64,000 nt of DNA from Mesorhizobium jarvisii (GTDB lineage Bacteria; Pseudomonadota; Alphaproteobacteria; Rhizobiales; Rhizobiaceae): positions 1-64,000 of the forward strand of contig NZ_QZXA01000014.1 in the NCBI RefSeq assembly GCF_003601985.1, in the 5' to 3' direction. Of this stretch, positions 15,617 to 24,278 are shown piece by piece. The notes below the pieces were generated by a model. It had not been told where the DNA came from and did not search any database. It saw only the letters and a program-made list of their open reading frames with translations. Position numbers and translations under genes: made by a program. Each line of letters starts with the position of its first letter. Position 1 is the stretch's first letter.

Positions 15617-15898
15617 TCAGCGCCGCTCGCGTCCGGCATAGGCGATCAGGCGTGCGGCTTGAGGCTTGGCGGGCAGCACAGAGCCATGCGGATCGGATGT
15701 CGATGTCATCGCGCCACGCTGCACCCAGGCCTGCAAGTCGTCGACGGCGTAGACGACGCGGCCGCCGAGTTTGCGATAGGCAGGCCCGGTGCCGTAGGTG
15801 CGATGTTTCTCCAGCGTACGCGCAGAAAGACTGAGGAAACGCGCTGCTTCCGAAGTGCGCAGGTAGCGCGGCGGCAATGGCGCGGCGTCGGCATTCAT
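15617..15898 (-). CDS. rdfS: RdfS-like excisionase (recombination directionality factor)
   Basis: A 93-residue AlpA/MerR-type winged-helix protein, first gene of the leftward transfer operon. The HTH reads YLRTSEAARFLSLSARTLEKH at ~residues 12-32, followed by the wing GPAYRKLGGRVVYAVDDLQAW. This combination and its place upstream of traF and rlxS match RdfS of Mesorhizobium ICEs, which turns the integrase from integration to excision. GGAGAC lies upstream of the ATG. No integrase gene is present in the window. Confidence 0.7.
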   Translation of the reverse strand: MNADAAPLPPRYLRTSEAARFLSLSARTLEKHRTYGTGPAYRKLGGRVVYAVDDLQAWVQRGAMTSTSDPHGSVLPAKPQAARLIAYAGRERR

Positions 15899-16021
15899 GG
15901 GGTGTCTCCTTGCGGCCGTCGCGATTGAACGGCGATCGATGGCCAGGATGGAGGAGCAAGGGCGCCGTGATCAGGTGCGCAATTGCGGGGCGCTATTTCG
16001 CACCGCCAAGAGGCCTTCAGG

Positions 16022-16098
16022 AGCGGCGGCGGCGCGCACAGCAATTGGGGACAGCGGCGCTCAACCATCTTCGCGCCATCGCGCGTCAAGCAATGCAT
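16022..16098 (-). pseudogene. Last codons of a DUF2285 gene upstream of rdfS
   Basis: About 75 bases match the 3' end of the DUF2285 frame at 44122-44200. The shared reading is H.L.RDG.KMVER followed by QLL.A. Everything 5' of this is missing. The remnant sits between the DUF736 copy and rdfS, so a gene like the one at 44.1 kb once stood directly upstream of rdfS. The interval 15899-16199 otherwise holds only leader sequence. Confidence 0.65.
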
Positions 16099-16192
16099 CC
16101 GATGACAGGAAGCCCGTCATGGCGGCCGGGGGAGCGAAAAGCTTCCGCGGTTACCGAGAGGAAACGCCTCGCCCGGTACCGGGCGAGGCGTC

Positions 16193-16955
16193 TGGCGATT
16201 CACTCGCCGTTGCGGCGGTTGGGGCGCGACCAGATGAGGCTGTGGCCCTCGCCTTCCTCGTCGGCGAAGAGGTTGGCGTAGATCGGAGCGGTGAAGCTCG
16301 CATCGTCGAGCTTGAGCCCGAGATAGTCGCGGCCCTCGGTGGAGCGCTTGGACCAGGCGGCGCCGATTTCGGCTTTGCCCACCACCACGCGGTGGCTTGG
16401 AGCGTTCTCGCCGCTGGCCCTTGTGTCGGGGACGATGCGCACGCCCTTGGCCTGGACGCTGAGGGTGACGATCTCGCCGGTGAACTCGTTCGCATTGGTC
16501 TTCTTGAAAGTGCCGATGGTAGCCATTTTTCAGTCTCCGTCTCTTCGTTTCCGAGCCCGCACCATGCGACCTCGATGGCGATCGAGAGGCCGGAGGCGAC
16601 CGCCGCCGCATCGCTTGCGACCGCAGCAAAGCGGAGGATGGCGCAGGCGCGCGTTTCTTGGTTCCGCGAGGAATGGGCTTCGCCCAGGGGAAGAAACGCG
16701 CGCCGCGCCATTGCGGCATAGGCGGTCGAGGCTTTAGCCGTCCTTCGGTCAGATCAGCCCGTTCGAGAGGTCGTTGGTGCCCTCCGCGAAATGGCCGACG
16801 TGGAGGCAAGGGCACCACTGGCTTTCACGAAAGATGAATCGAATTGGTGGCCGAGATGTCAGCCGACAACAGCTTGGCATGACCTGAATGAATCCTTGAG
16901 ACATCCGCTGCCAGCAGCACTCGGTGAAGTACCGCGAATGTCTCATTTGGGGCGG
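16193..16955. repeat. Direct repeat A, copy 1 (DUF736 gene and its upstream region)
   Basis: This segment is repeated in the same orientation at 47251-47868. The gene part is nearly identical and the outer ~150 bases are more diverged. Copy 1 carries ~138 bases (16560-16697) that copy 2 lacks. The part upstream of the gene (16527-16958) holds no convincing gene. An IS30 element interrupts the right end. Confidence 0.8.
16200..16526 (-). CDS. DUF736 protein, copy 1
   Basis: A 108-residue protein starting MATIGTFKKTNANEFTGEIV, with EIGAAWSKRSTEGRDYLGLK and ANLFADEEGEGHSLIW, a typical DUF736 member of ICE backbones. It differs from the copy at 47258-47584 at only three residues (Thr/Asn, Ala/Pro and Asn/Ser). 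A ribosome site lies in the shared upstream sequence. Function unknown. Confidence 0.85.
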   Translation of the reverse strand: MATIGTFKKTNANEFTGEIVTLSVQAKGVRIVPDTRASGENAPSHRVVVGKAEIGAAWSKRSTEGRDYLGLKLDDASFTAPIYANLFADEEGEGHSLIWSRPNRRNGE

Positions 16956-18117
16956 TGAGTTCAATAGGTCGCCGCAACACCCTCTGTAGCCTATCGGCCG
17001 GCGTTTCGAAGTCCAGGATTTTTCGGGGGCGCTGATTGAGCCGCAGGGCGACGGCGTAGAGTTGGTCCTGCGAGACGTGGGAGAAGTTGGTTGCTCTGGG
17101 GAAGTACTGCCTGAGCAGACCGTTGGTATTTTCGTTGCTGCCGCGCTGCCAGGGACTGCGCGGATCGCAGAAGTAGACCTGTAGGTCGGTGGCAACGGTG
17201 AAGCTCTTGTGACGAGCCATCTCCTTGCCCTGGTCCCATGTCAACGAGCGCCGCAACTCTTCGGGCAATGTGCCGATCTTCTCGGCGATGGCCCTCACGA
17301 CGGTCGCCGAGTCCCTTCTCGCCAACTTCACAAGCATAGTGAACCGGCTGTGTCGCTCGACGAGGGTGGCGATGTTCGTGTCGTTAGCACCGGTGAGCAG
17401 ATCACCCTCCCAATGACCTGGGATGGCACGATCCTCCGCCTCGGCGGGGCGGTCGCGGATGGAGATCATATCGAGTATTTGTCCTTGCCCCGTCCGGCTC
17501 TGTGCGCCTTTGGCGAGGCGCATCTGTCGTTTGGTACGCAGGTGCGCTGTCAGTTCCTTCTTGAGCACCCCTCGCGACTGGATGAATAGACTGCGATAGA
17601 TCGCTTCATGAGATATCCGCATGCTTGGATCGCCCGGGTACTCTCGCCTCAACCAGCCCGCTATCTGCTCCGGCGACCATTGCAGCGCCAGCTTTTGCGC
17701 CACCCGCCATCGTAGCCGTCCAGAGCATGCCAGGCGACACTGCTTCGGGCGCAGCGCTCGCTCCCAAGCATGCTTGTCAGCCCGGGTTGCACGATACGTT
17801 TGTGCACCGCCATTGCGCGAGATCTCGCGACATATTGTCGATGGGGATCGCCCGAGACTTCGTGCAATAGCGCGTATTGCGAGACCCGCCGCGATCCCGC
17901 GAGAGATCTCTTCGCGCTCCGCCAGCCCGAGCGCCGAGGCCGCTCTACGCCTTGCTGACGGAGCAATGCCGCCGTGTAAGGATACGATCCGCTGAACGCC
18001 GGTCTTGTTCCGGCGATCCAGTGCCCGCGAGATCGACAAAATGCTCTGACCTTGCTTCCATCGCTCCCAAAGCTCGGCCTTCTGCGCTGACGTAAACCAG
18101 ATCCGTGAAGTCACCAT
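16825..18117 (-). CDS. IS30-family transposase
   Basis: A 430-residue transposase. The N-terminal HTH region (LWERWKQGQSILSISRALDR and a second HTH, AIARSLGRSPSTICREISRN) is followed by the DDE core: D in GHWEGDLLTGA, D in LTWDQGKEM and E in WQRGSNENTNGLLRQYFP. The usual family end, ILDFETPADRLQRVLR, is reached just before the inverted repeat. The frame has no stop there and runs ~45 codons through the repeat into flanking DNA. The start at 18117 (MVTSRIWFT) is taken over an earlier ATG. Enzymatic core intact. Confidence 0.85.
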   Translation of the reverse strand: MVTSRIWFTSAQKAELWERWKQGQSILSISRALDRRNKTGVQRIVSLHGGIAPSARRRAASALGLAEREEISRGIAAGLAIRAIARSLGRSPSTICREISRNGGAQTYRATRADKHAWERALRPKQCRLACSGRLRWRVAQKLALQWSPEQIAGWLRREYPGDPSMRISHEAIYRSLFIQSRGVLKKELTAHLRTKRQMRLAKGAQSRTGQGQILDMISIRDRPAEAEDRAIPGHWEGDLLTGANDTNIATLVERHSRFTMLVKLARRDSATVVRAIAEKIGTLPEELRRSLTWDQGKEMARHKSFTVATDLQVYFCDPRSPWQRGSNENTNGLLRQYFPRATNFSHVSQDQLYAVALRLNQRPRKILDFETPADRLQRVLRRPIELTAPNETFAVLHRVLLAADVSRIHSGHAKLLSADISATNSIHLS

Positions 18118-18169
18118 GCAACACCTCCTCATCCTCTCAGATTAAGAGTGTTGCGGCGACCTATTGAAC
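16959..18169. mobile_element. IS30-family insertion sequence
   Basis: A 1.2 kb element bounded by perfect inverted repeats, TTCAATAGGTCGCCGCAACAC at 16960-16980 and its complement at 18148-18168; one further G/C pair extends them. It carries one transposase gene reading left. No clear target duplication is seen. It inserted at the outer edge of the DUF736 repeat. Confidence 0.9.
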
Positions 18170-18516
18170 CCACCGGCCGTAACCAGCCTGTCTGGTTTCA
18201 GTACAATCTTTAAGCAAGCCGCCGTTAGGCTCGCGGGTCATTCAACACGGCTCCATCAACAGGGCGTTTACTCCTGTGCCACGCCAACTGGCCTTGACAA
18301 TGATCATCGCCTTATAGACGCCGTCCGTTATGATGCGAGCAAAGCGACGAGATCGTCGCTCTCGGGATCCACGAATGCAAATATCGGACCGCCTTGCCCG
18401 CGCTACTCGGATTCCGCCAAGAGCATGACTGGCAAGACGTAGTCCGCCATTTCATGACCAAAATCGTGAACTGCGCAGAAACCGCGTTGCTTTGAAATGG
18501 CGCGTGCACCGCGCGA
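18170..18516. other. Gap without a recognised gene
   Basis: About 350 bases between the IS30 element and the ROK kinase. The minus strand shows coding-like pieces (HDFGHEMADYVLPVMLLAES at ~18409-18470, then GGPIFAFVDPESDDLVALLA) separated by stops, probably the remains of a gene I do not recognise. Confidence 0.3.
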
Positions 18517-19410
18517 TCACACTGCGGCGAGCAGCACAGCGCCGTGAATGGCCGCCTGCCAGCCAAGGGCCGCCCAGCGTATGTCCAAAGGCTGTACGAC
18601 AAGCGAATGCGGCAGGCTGTCGGCGATGCGCTGCTTGAGCGTCTGGCGGGGATAGGACTTCATGTCGACGATGCCGCCGCCGATCAGGATTGTTTGCGGA
18701 GAGAACAAGGCGGCCGCCGTTGCGATGGTCACGGCCTGCTGCCAGACGATCTCGTCGAGCCATTCACCCAGCGACGGGGGCTGCCCGACGGCCGCAAACA
18801 AATCCGCCACCGGAACCTCATAATCTGATGCAAGTTCGACCAGTGTTGCCCCCGACGCGTACGTCTCGGCGCGCTTTGGCCGTCTGCCATCATCAGGCCT
18901 GTAGACTGGCATATGGCCGATTTCGAGCGCCCAGCCGCCGCCGCGAAAAATGCCGTCCTTGCCGAGATAGGCAGCGCCAATGCCCGTACCGAGATAGACC
19001 GCCAGCACCTCGCTCTGCTGCGCCACTGCACCGGCAACGCTTTCGCCCAGTAACTGCAGCACAACGTCGCGTTCCAGGCGGACGGGAACGCCGAGCTTCG
19101 ACGCCAATTCGGTGCCCAGCCGAATGCCTTCCAGCTCGGGAAAGTTGGCCGTGTGCAGTACGGTGTCAAAATCCTTGTCTATGAAGCCAGGCACGGTCGC
19201 CACCACGCTGGCTGGCTTGAGGCCGGAGTCGCGGGAGGCCGCCGCGACGACATGGGCCAGCCCTACCACTGGCGCCCCTTGGCGCAGCTGCGCAGTGGGG
19301 TAGGTGCGGGCAAAATCCACCGGGATGCCATGGTCGGCAAAGCCGACCTTGACCGACGTGCCGCCGATCTCGACCACGGCGATCGTGTCGTCCGTCGTAT
19401 TGTCGGTCAT
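18517..19410 (-). CDS. ROK-family sugar kinase
   Basis: A 297-residue protein. The N-terminal phosphate loop is AVVEIGGTSVKVGFAD, and the second nucleotide-binding segment is VLAVYLGTGIGAAYLGKDG. EIGHMPVYRPDDG carries the Glu/His pair. The cysteine-rich zinc motif of most ROK kinases (GHxxxxxxxxxCxCGxxGCxE) is absent: its place reads GRRPKRAETYASG, without cysteine. The catalytic Asp is probably in LERDVVLQLLGES. It overlaps the hydrolase gene (ATGA) and is the last gene of a leftward sugar operon. Allose kinase-like proteins are a possible relative. Confidence 0.8.
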   Translation of the reverse strand: MTDNTTDDTIAVVEIGGTSVKVGFADHGIPVDFARTYPTAQLRQGAPVVGLAHVVAAASRDSGLKPASVVATVPGFIDKDFDTVLHTANFPELEGIRLGTELASKLGVPVRLERDVVLQLLGESVAGAVAQQSEVLAVYLGTGIGAAYLGKDGIFRGGGWALEIGHMPVYRPDDGRRPKRAETYASGATLVELASDYEVPVADLFAAVGQPPSLGEWLDEIVWQQAVTIATAAALFSPQTILIGGGIVDMKSYPRQTLKQRIADSLPHSLVVQPLDIRWAALGWQAAIHGAVLLAAV

Positions 19411-20207
19411 GCGAGCGTTTCCAGAAATTGCGAAAGGCAGGCGCGAAATTCTCGCCGGTAGGCGACGCGATCCTGCGACTTGGCAGTGATGGTGTGAAGC
19501 GTGGCGGACGGAATGAGCCCGGCCAGCGCCTGCGCATCGGCCAAGCGATGAACAAGGTCGTGGTCATGGCCGATGACCAAAGTCGGAACCGCAATGGCGC
19601 GGATATCGGCCTCGCTGACGCCGGGACCATCGCCTGCAATCGCCATCAGCAGCCTGCCGAACCGAACCGAATCCGGGCGAGTGAAGAAGCCCTGCAGGCT
19701 GCTGAGATTGTCCGGCGCCAGCTTGCCCAGTTCGGCCGCTATAGGGCTGTCGTCGAACAAACGCCTGGCGTCCCCGGGCGAATGGCGGGTCAAGAGATCG
19801 CCGACCATGGCATAAGGCTTCATATTGGCGGGCGCTGCCTCGAACACCCAGGCAGGCCGCGCCAGCACCAGCGCGCGGACACGGGCCGGCCGGTGCACCG
19901 CCAGGCGAAGCGCCAGCGCCGCGCCCATCGAGATGCCGCCGACGACAGCAGGACCGATGCCGAGCGTATTGGCCAGCGCCTCGATGTCCTCGGCAAAGGT
20001 CGCGATCGAAAGCCGCTCGACCGGCCCATAGCCAGACCCTCCCTGCCCCCGGCATTCCAACGTCACACGCCGTGTCGCGGGCTGATCGGGCAACACATCG
20101 GCAACCTGCGCCTCATCGCCGCCCAGCCCGTGCTGGAAGATGACGGGAAGGCCGGTGCCGACATCCCGGTAAGCAAGGTCGACGCCATCGCGGCTGAAGG
20201 TCTTCAC
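19407..20207 (-). CDS. Alpha/beta-hydrolase fold protein
   Basis: A 266-residue protein. The oxyanion-hole segment is VIFQHGLGGDEAQ, the nucleophile elbow GGISMGAAL (Ser ~residue 95) and the acid probably Asp in VIGHDHDLVH. The usual catalytic histidine near the C-terminus is not seen: the expected place reads TAKSQDRVAYRREF. It overlaps both neighbours, the isomerase gene upstream and the ROK kinase downstream, by ATGA. A lactonase or esterase role in the sugar pathway is only a guess. Confidence 0.75.
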   Translation of the reverse strand: MKTFSRDGVDLAYRDVGTGLPVIFQHGLGGDEAQVADVLPDQPATRRVTLECRGQGGSGYGPVERLSIATFAEDIEALANTLGIGPAVVGGISMGAALALRLAVHRPARVRALVLARPAWVFEAAPANMKPYAMVGDLLTRHSPGDARRLFDDSPIAAELGKLAPDNLSSLQGFFTRPDSVRFGRLLMAIAGDGPGVSEADIRAIAVPTLVIGHDHDLVHRLADAQALAGLIPSATLHTITAKSQDRVAYRREFRACLSQFLETLA

Positions 20208-21043
20208 GCTATGTCGCTCTCTTCCAGAACCCTGCGCAGAAAGGCGCCGACGCCAGGCGCCTCGGCTTCCGTCAGGCCATGCGTGATCAGGGGGCCGTCA
20301 AAGCCGGCGGCCTTCAGACGGCCGATGAAATGAGGGAAGTCGACGACGCCCTGCCCGGCGGCGGCAAAGCTGCCATCGGCATGACGGTCCTTGGCATGGG
20401 CCATGCCGATCTCCGCGGCCAGCAGATCGACGGCCTCCTCGATCAGGCGATGACGCTCGGCTGCATCGGCCACTTCGAACAGATTGGCCGGATCGAGCAC
20501 GATGCGCAGGCGCTTGCTGTTCATCTCGTCGAGCAGTCGGCGCGCGGCCCGCGCGCCGGAAACGACATTGGCGAGTTCCGGTTCGATGCCAAGCTCGATG
20601 TCGAAGCGCTCGGCAATCGCGACCGCCGCTTCCATCTCCACGCGAAGATCGCTCCACGCGGCGTCCGTGGCATTATCCGGGTGCCAGCGCCACTGATCCT
20701 CAGCATCCCTGGTGCCAGTGCACAACGTGATCAGGCGAGTACCGAGATCGGCGCATGAGGCGGCCAGCACCTCGAGCCGGACGAGGCCTGACTCCCGAAC
20801 CCTGCGATCGGGATGGATCATGTTGTAGGTTCCGGAAATCGCAGAGATTGACACCCCGATCTCGATGCTTGCCACGGCGACCGACCGAGCCGCGTCGGGC
20901 TCGATCCTGTCCGGCATCGACGGCAGACCAAGGCAAGCCATGTTGAACTGCGCCGCCGTGTAGCCTGCGTCCGCCACCGCGCGCAGCACCGGCAACGCGC
21001 CGGTGGCAGCAAAAGTCTTGGCGAAGATACCAAGCTGCATCAC
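20204..21043 (-). CDS. Sugar phosphate isomerase/epimerase-type TIM barrel
   Basis: A 279-residue AP_endonuc_2-fold protein (MMQLGIFAKTFAATGALPVL). Metal-ligand positions fit Glu in ELGIEPELANV, Asp in RIVLDPANLFE and His in GMAHAKDRHADG. Such proteins act as ketose 3-epimerases, inosose isomerases or dehydratases. It starts three bases before the oxidoreductase gene stops, in a four-gene catabolic operon ending with the ROK kinase. Substrate unknown. Confidence 0.8.
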   Translation of the reverse strand: MMQLGIFAKTFAATGALPVLRAVADAGYTAAQFNMACLGLPSMPDRIEPDAARSVAVASIEIGVSISAISGTYNMIHPDRRVRESGLVRLEVLAASCADLGTRLITLCTGTRDAEDQWRWHPDNATDAAWSDLRVEMEAAVAIAERFDIELGIEPELANVVSGARAARRLLDEMNSKRLRIVLDPANLFEVADAAERHRLIEEAVDLLAAEIGMAHAKDRHADGSFAAAGQGVVDFPHFIGRLKAAGFDGPLITHGLTEAEAPGVGAFLRRVLEESDIA

Positions 21044-22119
21044 ACCGCCCCGTCGACATCGGCGAGGTTGACGGCGCGGCCGCCGGCAGCGGCAGAGCGG
21101 GCGATTGCCGCCATCCCCCTGACGGAGGCAATGCCGTCATCGATGCCGGCGCCGACCATCGGCGCGCCGTTCAGCACGACATCGGCAAAGCCTTCGAGCT
21201 GGCGGCGGTAGAAGTGACCATCCGCGCCAAGCGTACGATGCCAGCTGCCATCGGCCTCGCGGAAAATGTCGACCTCGCTGCTCTTGTAGTACCAGGGGTT
21301 ATAGGTCTTCGCGAGAACGCTGCCGTTCTGGCCGTAGATCTGAAACCCTTCGTGCCAGTCCATGCGCACCGCGACCGTCAGGTCGAGATGGCCGACCGAA
21401 CCGTCGGCGAAGATGGTGGTGACGAACCAGCAATAGGCGCCGTAGCGCTCAGTGAGCCGGGCCTCGACCGCCTCGATCGGGCCGTGCAGATGGCGCGCCG
21501 TGTCGATGAGGTGGCTGCCATGCGCCAGCATGTAGTATTGGCGCAGATCCGCCTTGGGATTGACGGCGGGCTTGCGCGCCTTGGCGCTGGTGATGATCAG
21601 CGGCTGCACCGCATCGGTCATCGGGTAGCGGTGGGTGCTGTCGCAATACCAGCCCTTGAAGGCCAACCGCTCGCCCATCTCGTTATCGACAAAGACCTTT
21701 GCCGCCTGGATGCCGGGATCGAAGCGCTTCATATGGCCGACCTGCAGCACCTTGCCGCTCTTCTCGACCGCTGCCCGCAAGCCTTCGACTTCCTCGACCG
21801 AAACACCCAGCGGCTTTTCGCACAGCACATGCTTGCCTGCCTCGAGCGCCAGCTCCGCAGCCTTGACATGGAACGTGTCCGACGTCGCGATGATGACGGC
21901 GTCGAGATCGGGATCGGCCAGCATCTGGCCATAGTCGGCATAGGATTTTTCGGGCGCGAAAGTGGCCGCCATCCTGTCGCGCAGATCGTCGGCGACATCG
22001 CAGATGGCATAGAGATCGGCATTGCGCGCCTTGGTGCAGGATTCGAAATGCGCCGCCTGCGCAATCGGGCCGCAGCCGAGCACGCCGACACGCAGCCGCT
22101 TTTCATCTTTGCGAGGCAT
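21040..22119 (-). CDS. Gfo/Idh/MocA-family sugar oxidoreductase
   Basis: A 359-residue NAD(P)-dependent dehydrogenase. The dinucleotide motif is RVGVLGCGPIAQAAHFESC at residues ~7-25, and the family signature EKPLG is in HVLCEKPLGVS (~residue 100). The C-terminal domain contains the substrate histidine region (LAHGSHLIDTARHLHG). It follows the ROK regulator gene by 15 bases and leads the catabolic gene set, consistent with oxidation of an imported sugar or polyol. Confidence 0.85.
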   Translation of the reverse strand: MPRKDEKRLRVGVLGCGPIAQAAHFESCTKARNADLYAICDVADDLRDRMAATFAPEKSYADYGQMLADPDLDAVIIATSDTFHVKAAELALEAGKHVLCEKPLGVSVEEVEGLRAAVEKSGKVLQVGHMKRFDPGIQAAKVFVDNEMGERLAFKGWYCDSTHRYPMTDAVQPLIITSAKARKPAVNPKADLRQYYMLAHGSHLIDTARHLHGPIEAVEARLTERYGAYCWFVTTIFADGSVGHLDLTVAVRMDWHEGFQIYGQNGSVLAKTYNPWYYKSSEVDIFREADGSWHRTLGADGHFYRRQLEGFADVVLNGAPMVGAGIDDGIASVRGMAAIARSAAAGGRAVNLADVDGAV

Positions 22120-22134
22120 GGAATCTTCTCCTGA

Positions 22135-23370
22135 TTAGCGCGCGGCAAGGCCGCGAAGTTGAAATTGTGGATCGCCCGACAGAGCTGCCTGATGCAGCAG
22201 GCAGGCAGCACCAAGGGCGGGACCGTCAGCGCCGACGCGCGCCAGTTCGATACTCGGAACGGGATAACCTTCAGCAAGGAAGTCCGACAGGAACGCCTCG
22301 ATCTGTTCGGCGACGAAGGGATAGACGGCATTGACCGAGCCGGAGAGGATGATGCGCTCCGGCTGCAAGGTGCAGGTCAGCGTCGCCAGGCCACGGCCGA
22401 ACCAGAGCGCCCAGTCGCGCGCCGTGGCGACAGCCGCCGGATCGCCGCTGGCGATTGCCGCGACGAATTCGTCCACGCCGACGCGCAGCCCGCTTATGTG
22501 CAAATAGCGGGCGAGCAGCGCATCCTTGCCGACATAGGATTCCAGCCGGCCCGGACGCTTCGCGTCGAAGACAAAACCTTCATCGCCAATGCGCAGATGG
22601 CCGATTTCGCCAGCGCCGCCGAGCCGGCCGCGATGCAGCCTGCCTGCATTGATGATGCCGCCGCCAACGCCATTCTCGATCAGCATGACCAGGACGTCCT
22701 CATCGTCCTGTCCCGGCTGTGCCCGGTACGTCTCGGCCACCGCGACGGCATTGGCATCGTTTTCCAGCAGGATCGGAAACTCGTCGCCAAAGGCACTTAC
22801 CAGAAGCTCGGCCAGATTGACCCCGTGCCAGCCTAGGATGGTGGCATGGTATGACACGCCATCGGCGGCGGGAAAGCCGGGCACGGCGACATTGAGCCCA
22901 TAGGGGCGCGTGCCCGCAGGCAATTGCGAGCGGACCTCGGCAACGAGCTCCTTGATGATGGCGACCGCGGCCGCGGGCGTGCTGCCCGGGCCGGCAAAGA
23001 CCCGCGAGGCGCCGGCACGTTTGACGCCGGCAAGATCGACAGCCACCGCCGCGATCCAGTTGACGCCGATATAGGCGCCGAGAAAGAAGCCGCCATTGCC
23101 GTCGATCTCGACCAGGATACCGGGGCGGCCGACCCGGCCCTCGCCATCCTGTTCGTCATCGGCCCCATCCGACCGCTCACGGGCCAGACCGGCTTCCGTC
23201 AGGCCGAGCACCAGCGCGCCGGTGGTCGAACGCGTCAGGCCGAGATCGCGCGCGAGTGCCGCCCGGCTCAACGCGCCGGCTCGAAACAGCGCCGCAAGAG
23301 CCCGCGTTTCATTCGGCCGAAGATCGGTCGACACCAGCACATTTTCCTCCGACGTTTGTTCGATTTGCAT
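22135..23370 (-). CDS. ROK-family transcriptional regulator of the sugar locus
   Basis: A 411-residue NagC/Mlc-type protein. The N-terminal winged HTH is FRAGALSRAALARDLGLTRSTTGALV. The ROK domain follows (GAYIGVNWIAAVAVDLAG, ENDANAVAVAETYR and GVGGGIINAGRLHRG). The zinc cysteines are missing; EIGHLRIGDEGFVFDAKRPG occupies their place. It is divergent from the ABC transporter genes at 23510 and heads the catabolic operon, so it probably controls both and senses the sugar. Confidence 0.85.
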   Translation of the reverse strand: MQIEQTSEENVLVSTDLRPNETRALAALFRAGALSRAALARDLGLTRSTTGALVLGLTEAGLARERSDGADDEQDGEGRVGRPGILVEIDGNGGFFLGAYIGVNWIAAVAVDLAGVKRAGASRVFAGPGSTPAAAVAIIKELVAEVRSQLPAGTRPYGLNVAVPGFPAADGVSYHATILGWHGVNLAELLVSAFGDEFPILLENDANAVAVAETYRAQPGQDDEDVLVMLIENGVGGGIINAGRLHRGRLGGAGEIGHLRIGDEGFVFDAKRPGRLESYVGKDALLARYLHISGLRVGVDEFVAAIASGDPAAVATARDWALWFGRGLATLTCTLQPERIILSGSVNAVYPFVAEQIEAFLSDFLAEGYPVPSIELARVGADGPALGAACLLHQAALSGDPQFQLRGLAAR

Positions 23371-23390
23371 ACTAATTGACTTTCATGTCG

Positions 23391-23477
23391 GTTTGAAAGA
23401 GCCAAAATGATGTGCATTGCAACAAAAAATTTGACACTTCGCGGCTATTGACCCGAGTTTCAAACGGTGATTTGTAT
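23391..23477. promoter_or_regulatory. Divergent control region of the first sugar locus
   Basis: GTTTGAAA (23391-23398) and TTTCAAAC (23458-23465) form an inverted pair 59 bases apart, candidate half-sites for the ROK regulator. A possible rightward promoter is TTGACC (23448-23453), 18 bases, TTGTAT (23472-23477), ending ~30 bases before the transporter ATG. Confidence 0.35.
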
Positions 23478-23509
23478 CCAAAACTTACAAATTGGCACGA
23501 GAGGAAGCG

Positions 23510-24253
23510 ATGCCGGTTCTAGCGCGTCTCGAACATATCGTGAAGGATTTCGGCGCCGTCCGCGCGCTGGACAATGTCTCACTCGACATCAATGAGGGCG
23601 AAGTTCTCGGCCTGATGGGCGACAATGGCGCCGGCAAATCGACGCTGGTTAAAACCATTGCCGGCAATTTCCAGCCGACATCGGGCACCTATGCGCTGGA
23701 AGGCAAGCCGGTGCTTCTGTCAGGACCAGCCGATGCCCGCAGGCATGGCATCGAGGTCGTCTACCAGGACCTGGCGATTTGCGACAACCTGACAGCGTCG
23801 GCCAATGTCTTCCTCGGTCGCGAAATCATGAGAAAGCTTGGGCCGCTGAAGGTGCTCGACCACAAGAGCATGAACACCCGCTCGGCCGAGATTTTTCGCG
23901 AATTGAAGTCGGAGACGCGGCCCGCCGATCTCGTCATGCGCATGTCTGGCGGCCAACGGCAGGCCGTGGCCATCGCCCGGACAAGGCTCGCCAAATCCAA
24001 GATCGTGCTGATGGACGAGCCGACCGCGGCCATCAGCGTCAGGCAGGTTGCCGAAGTGCTGGCGCTGATCCTCCGCATGAAGGAACAGGGCCTCTCGGTC
24101 ATCCTGATCAGCCACCGCATGCCAGACGTGTTCGAGGTCTGCGACCGCGTGGTGGTGATGCGCCGCGGCCGCAAGGTCGCCGACAAGCCGATCGCGCAAT
24201 CCAGCCCTGAGGAAGTGACCGGCCTGATCACCGGCGCCATCCAGACCGCCTGA
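23510..24253 (+). CDS. Sugar ABC transporter ATPase (single-domain type)
   Basis: A 247-residue ATPase. Walker A is GDNGAGKSTL at ~residues 38-47, the signature MSGGQRQAVAIAR and Walker B KIVLMDEPTAAIS. One nucleotide-binding domain only, as in FrcA-type sugar importers, rather than the doubled RbsA type. The ATG at 23510 has AGAGGA six bases upstream. It is the first gene of a rightward ATPase-permease-binding protein operon. Confidence 0.9.
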   Translation: MPVLARLEHIVKDFGAVRALDNVSLDINEGEVLGLMGDNGAGKSTLVKTIAGNFQPTSGTYALEGKPVLLSGPADARRHGIEVVYQDLAICDNLTASANVFLGREIMRKLGPLKVLDHKSMNTRSAEIFRELKSETRPADLVMRMSGGQRQAVAIARTRLAKSKIVLMDEPTAAISVRQVAEVLALILRMKEQGLSVILISHRMPDVFEVCDRVVVMRRGRKVADKPIAQSSPEEVTGLITGAIQTA

Positions 24254-24278
24254 ACCAGCCTTCCCACGGAGCCATGCC

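Noticed and set aside
18164..18442. Open frame to the right of the IS30 element
   Set aside because: It begins inside the IS30 terminal repeat, has no ribosome site and no family pattern.
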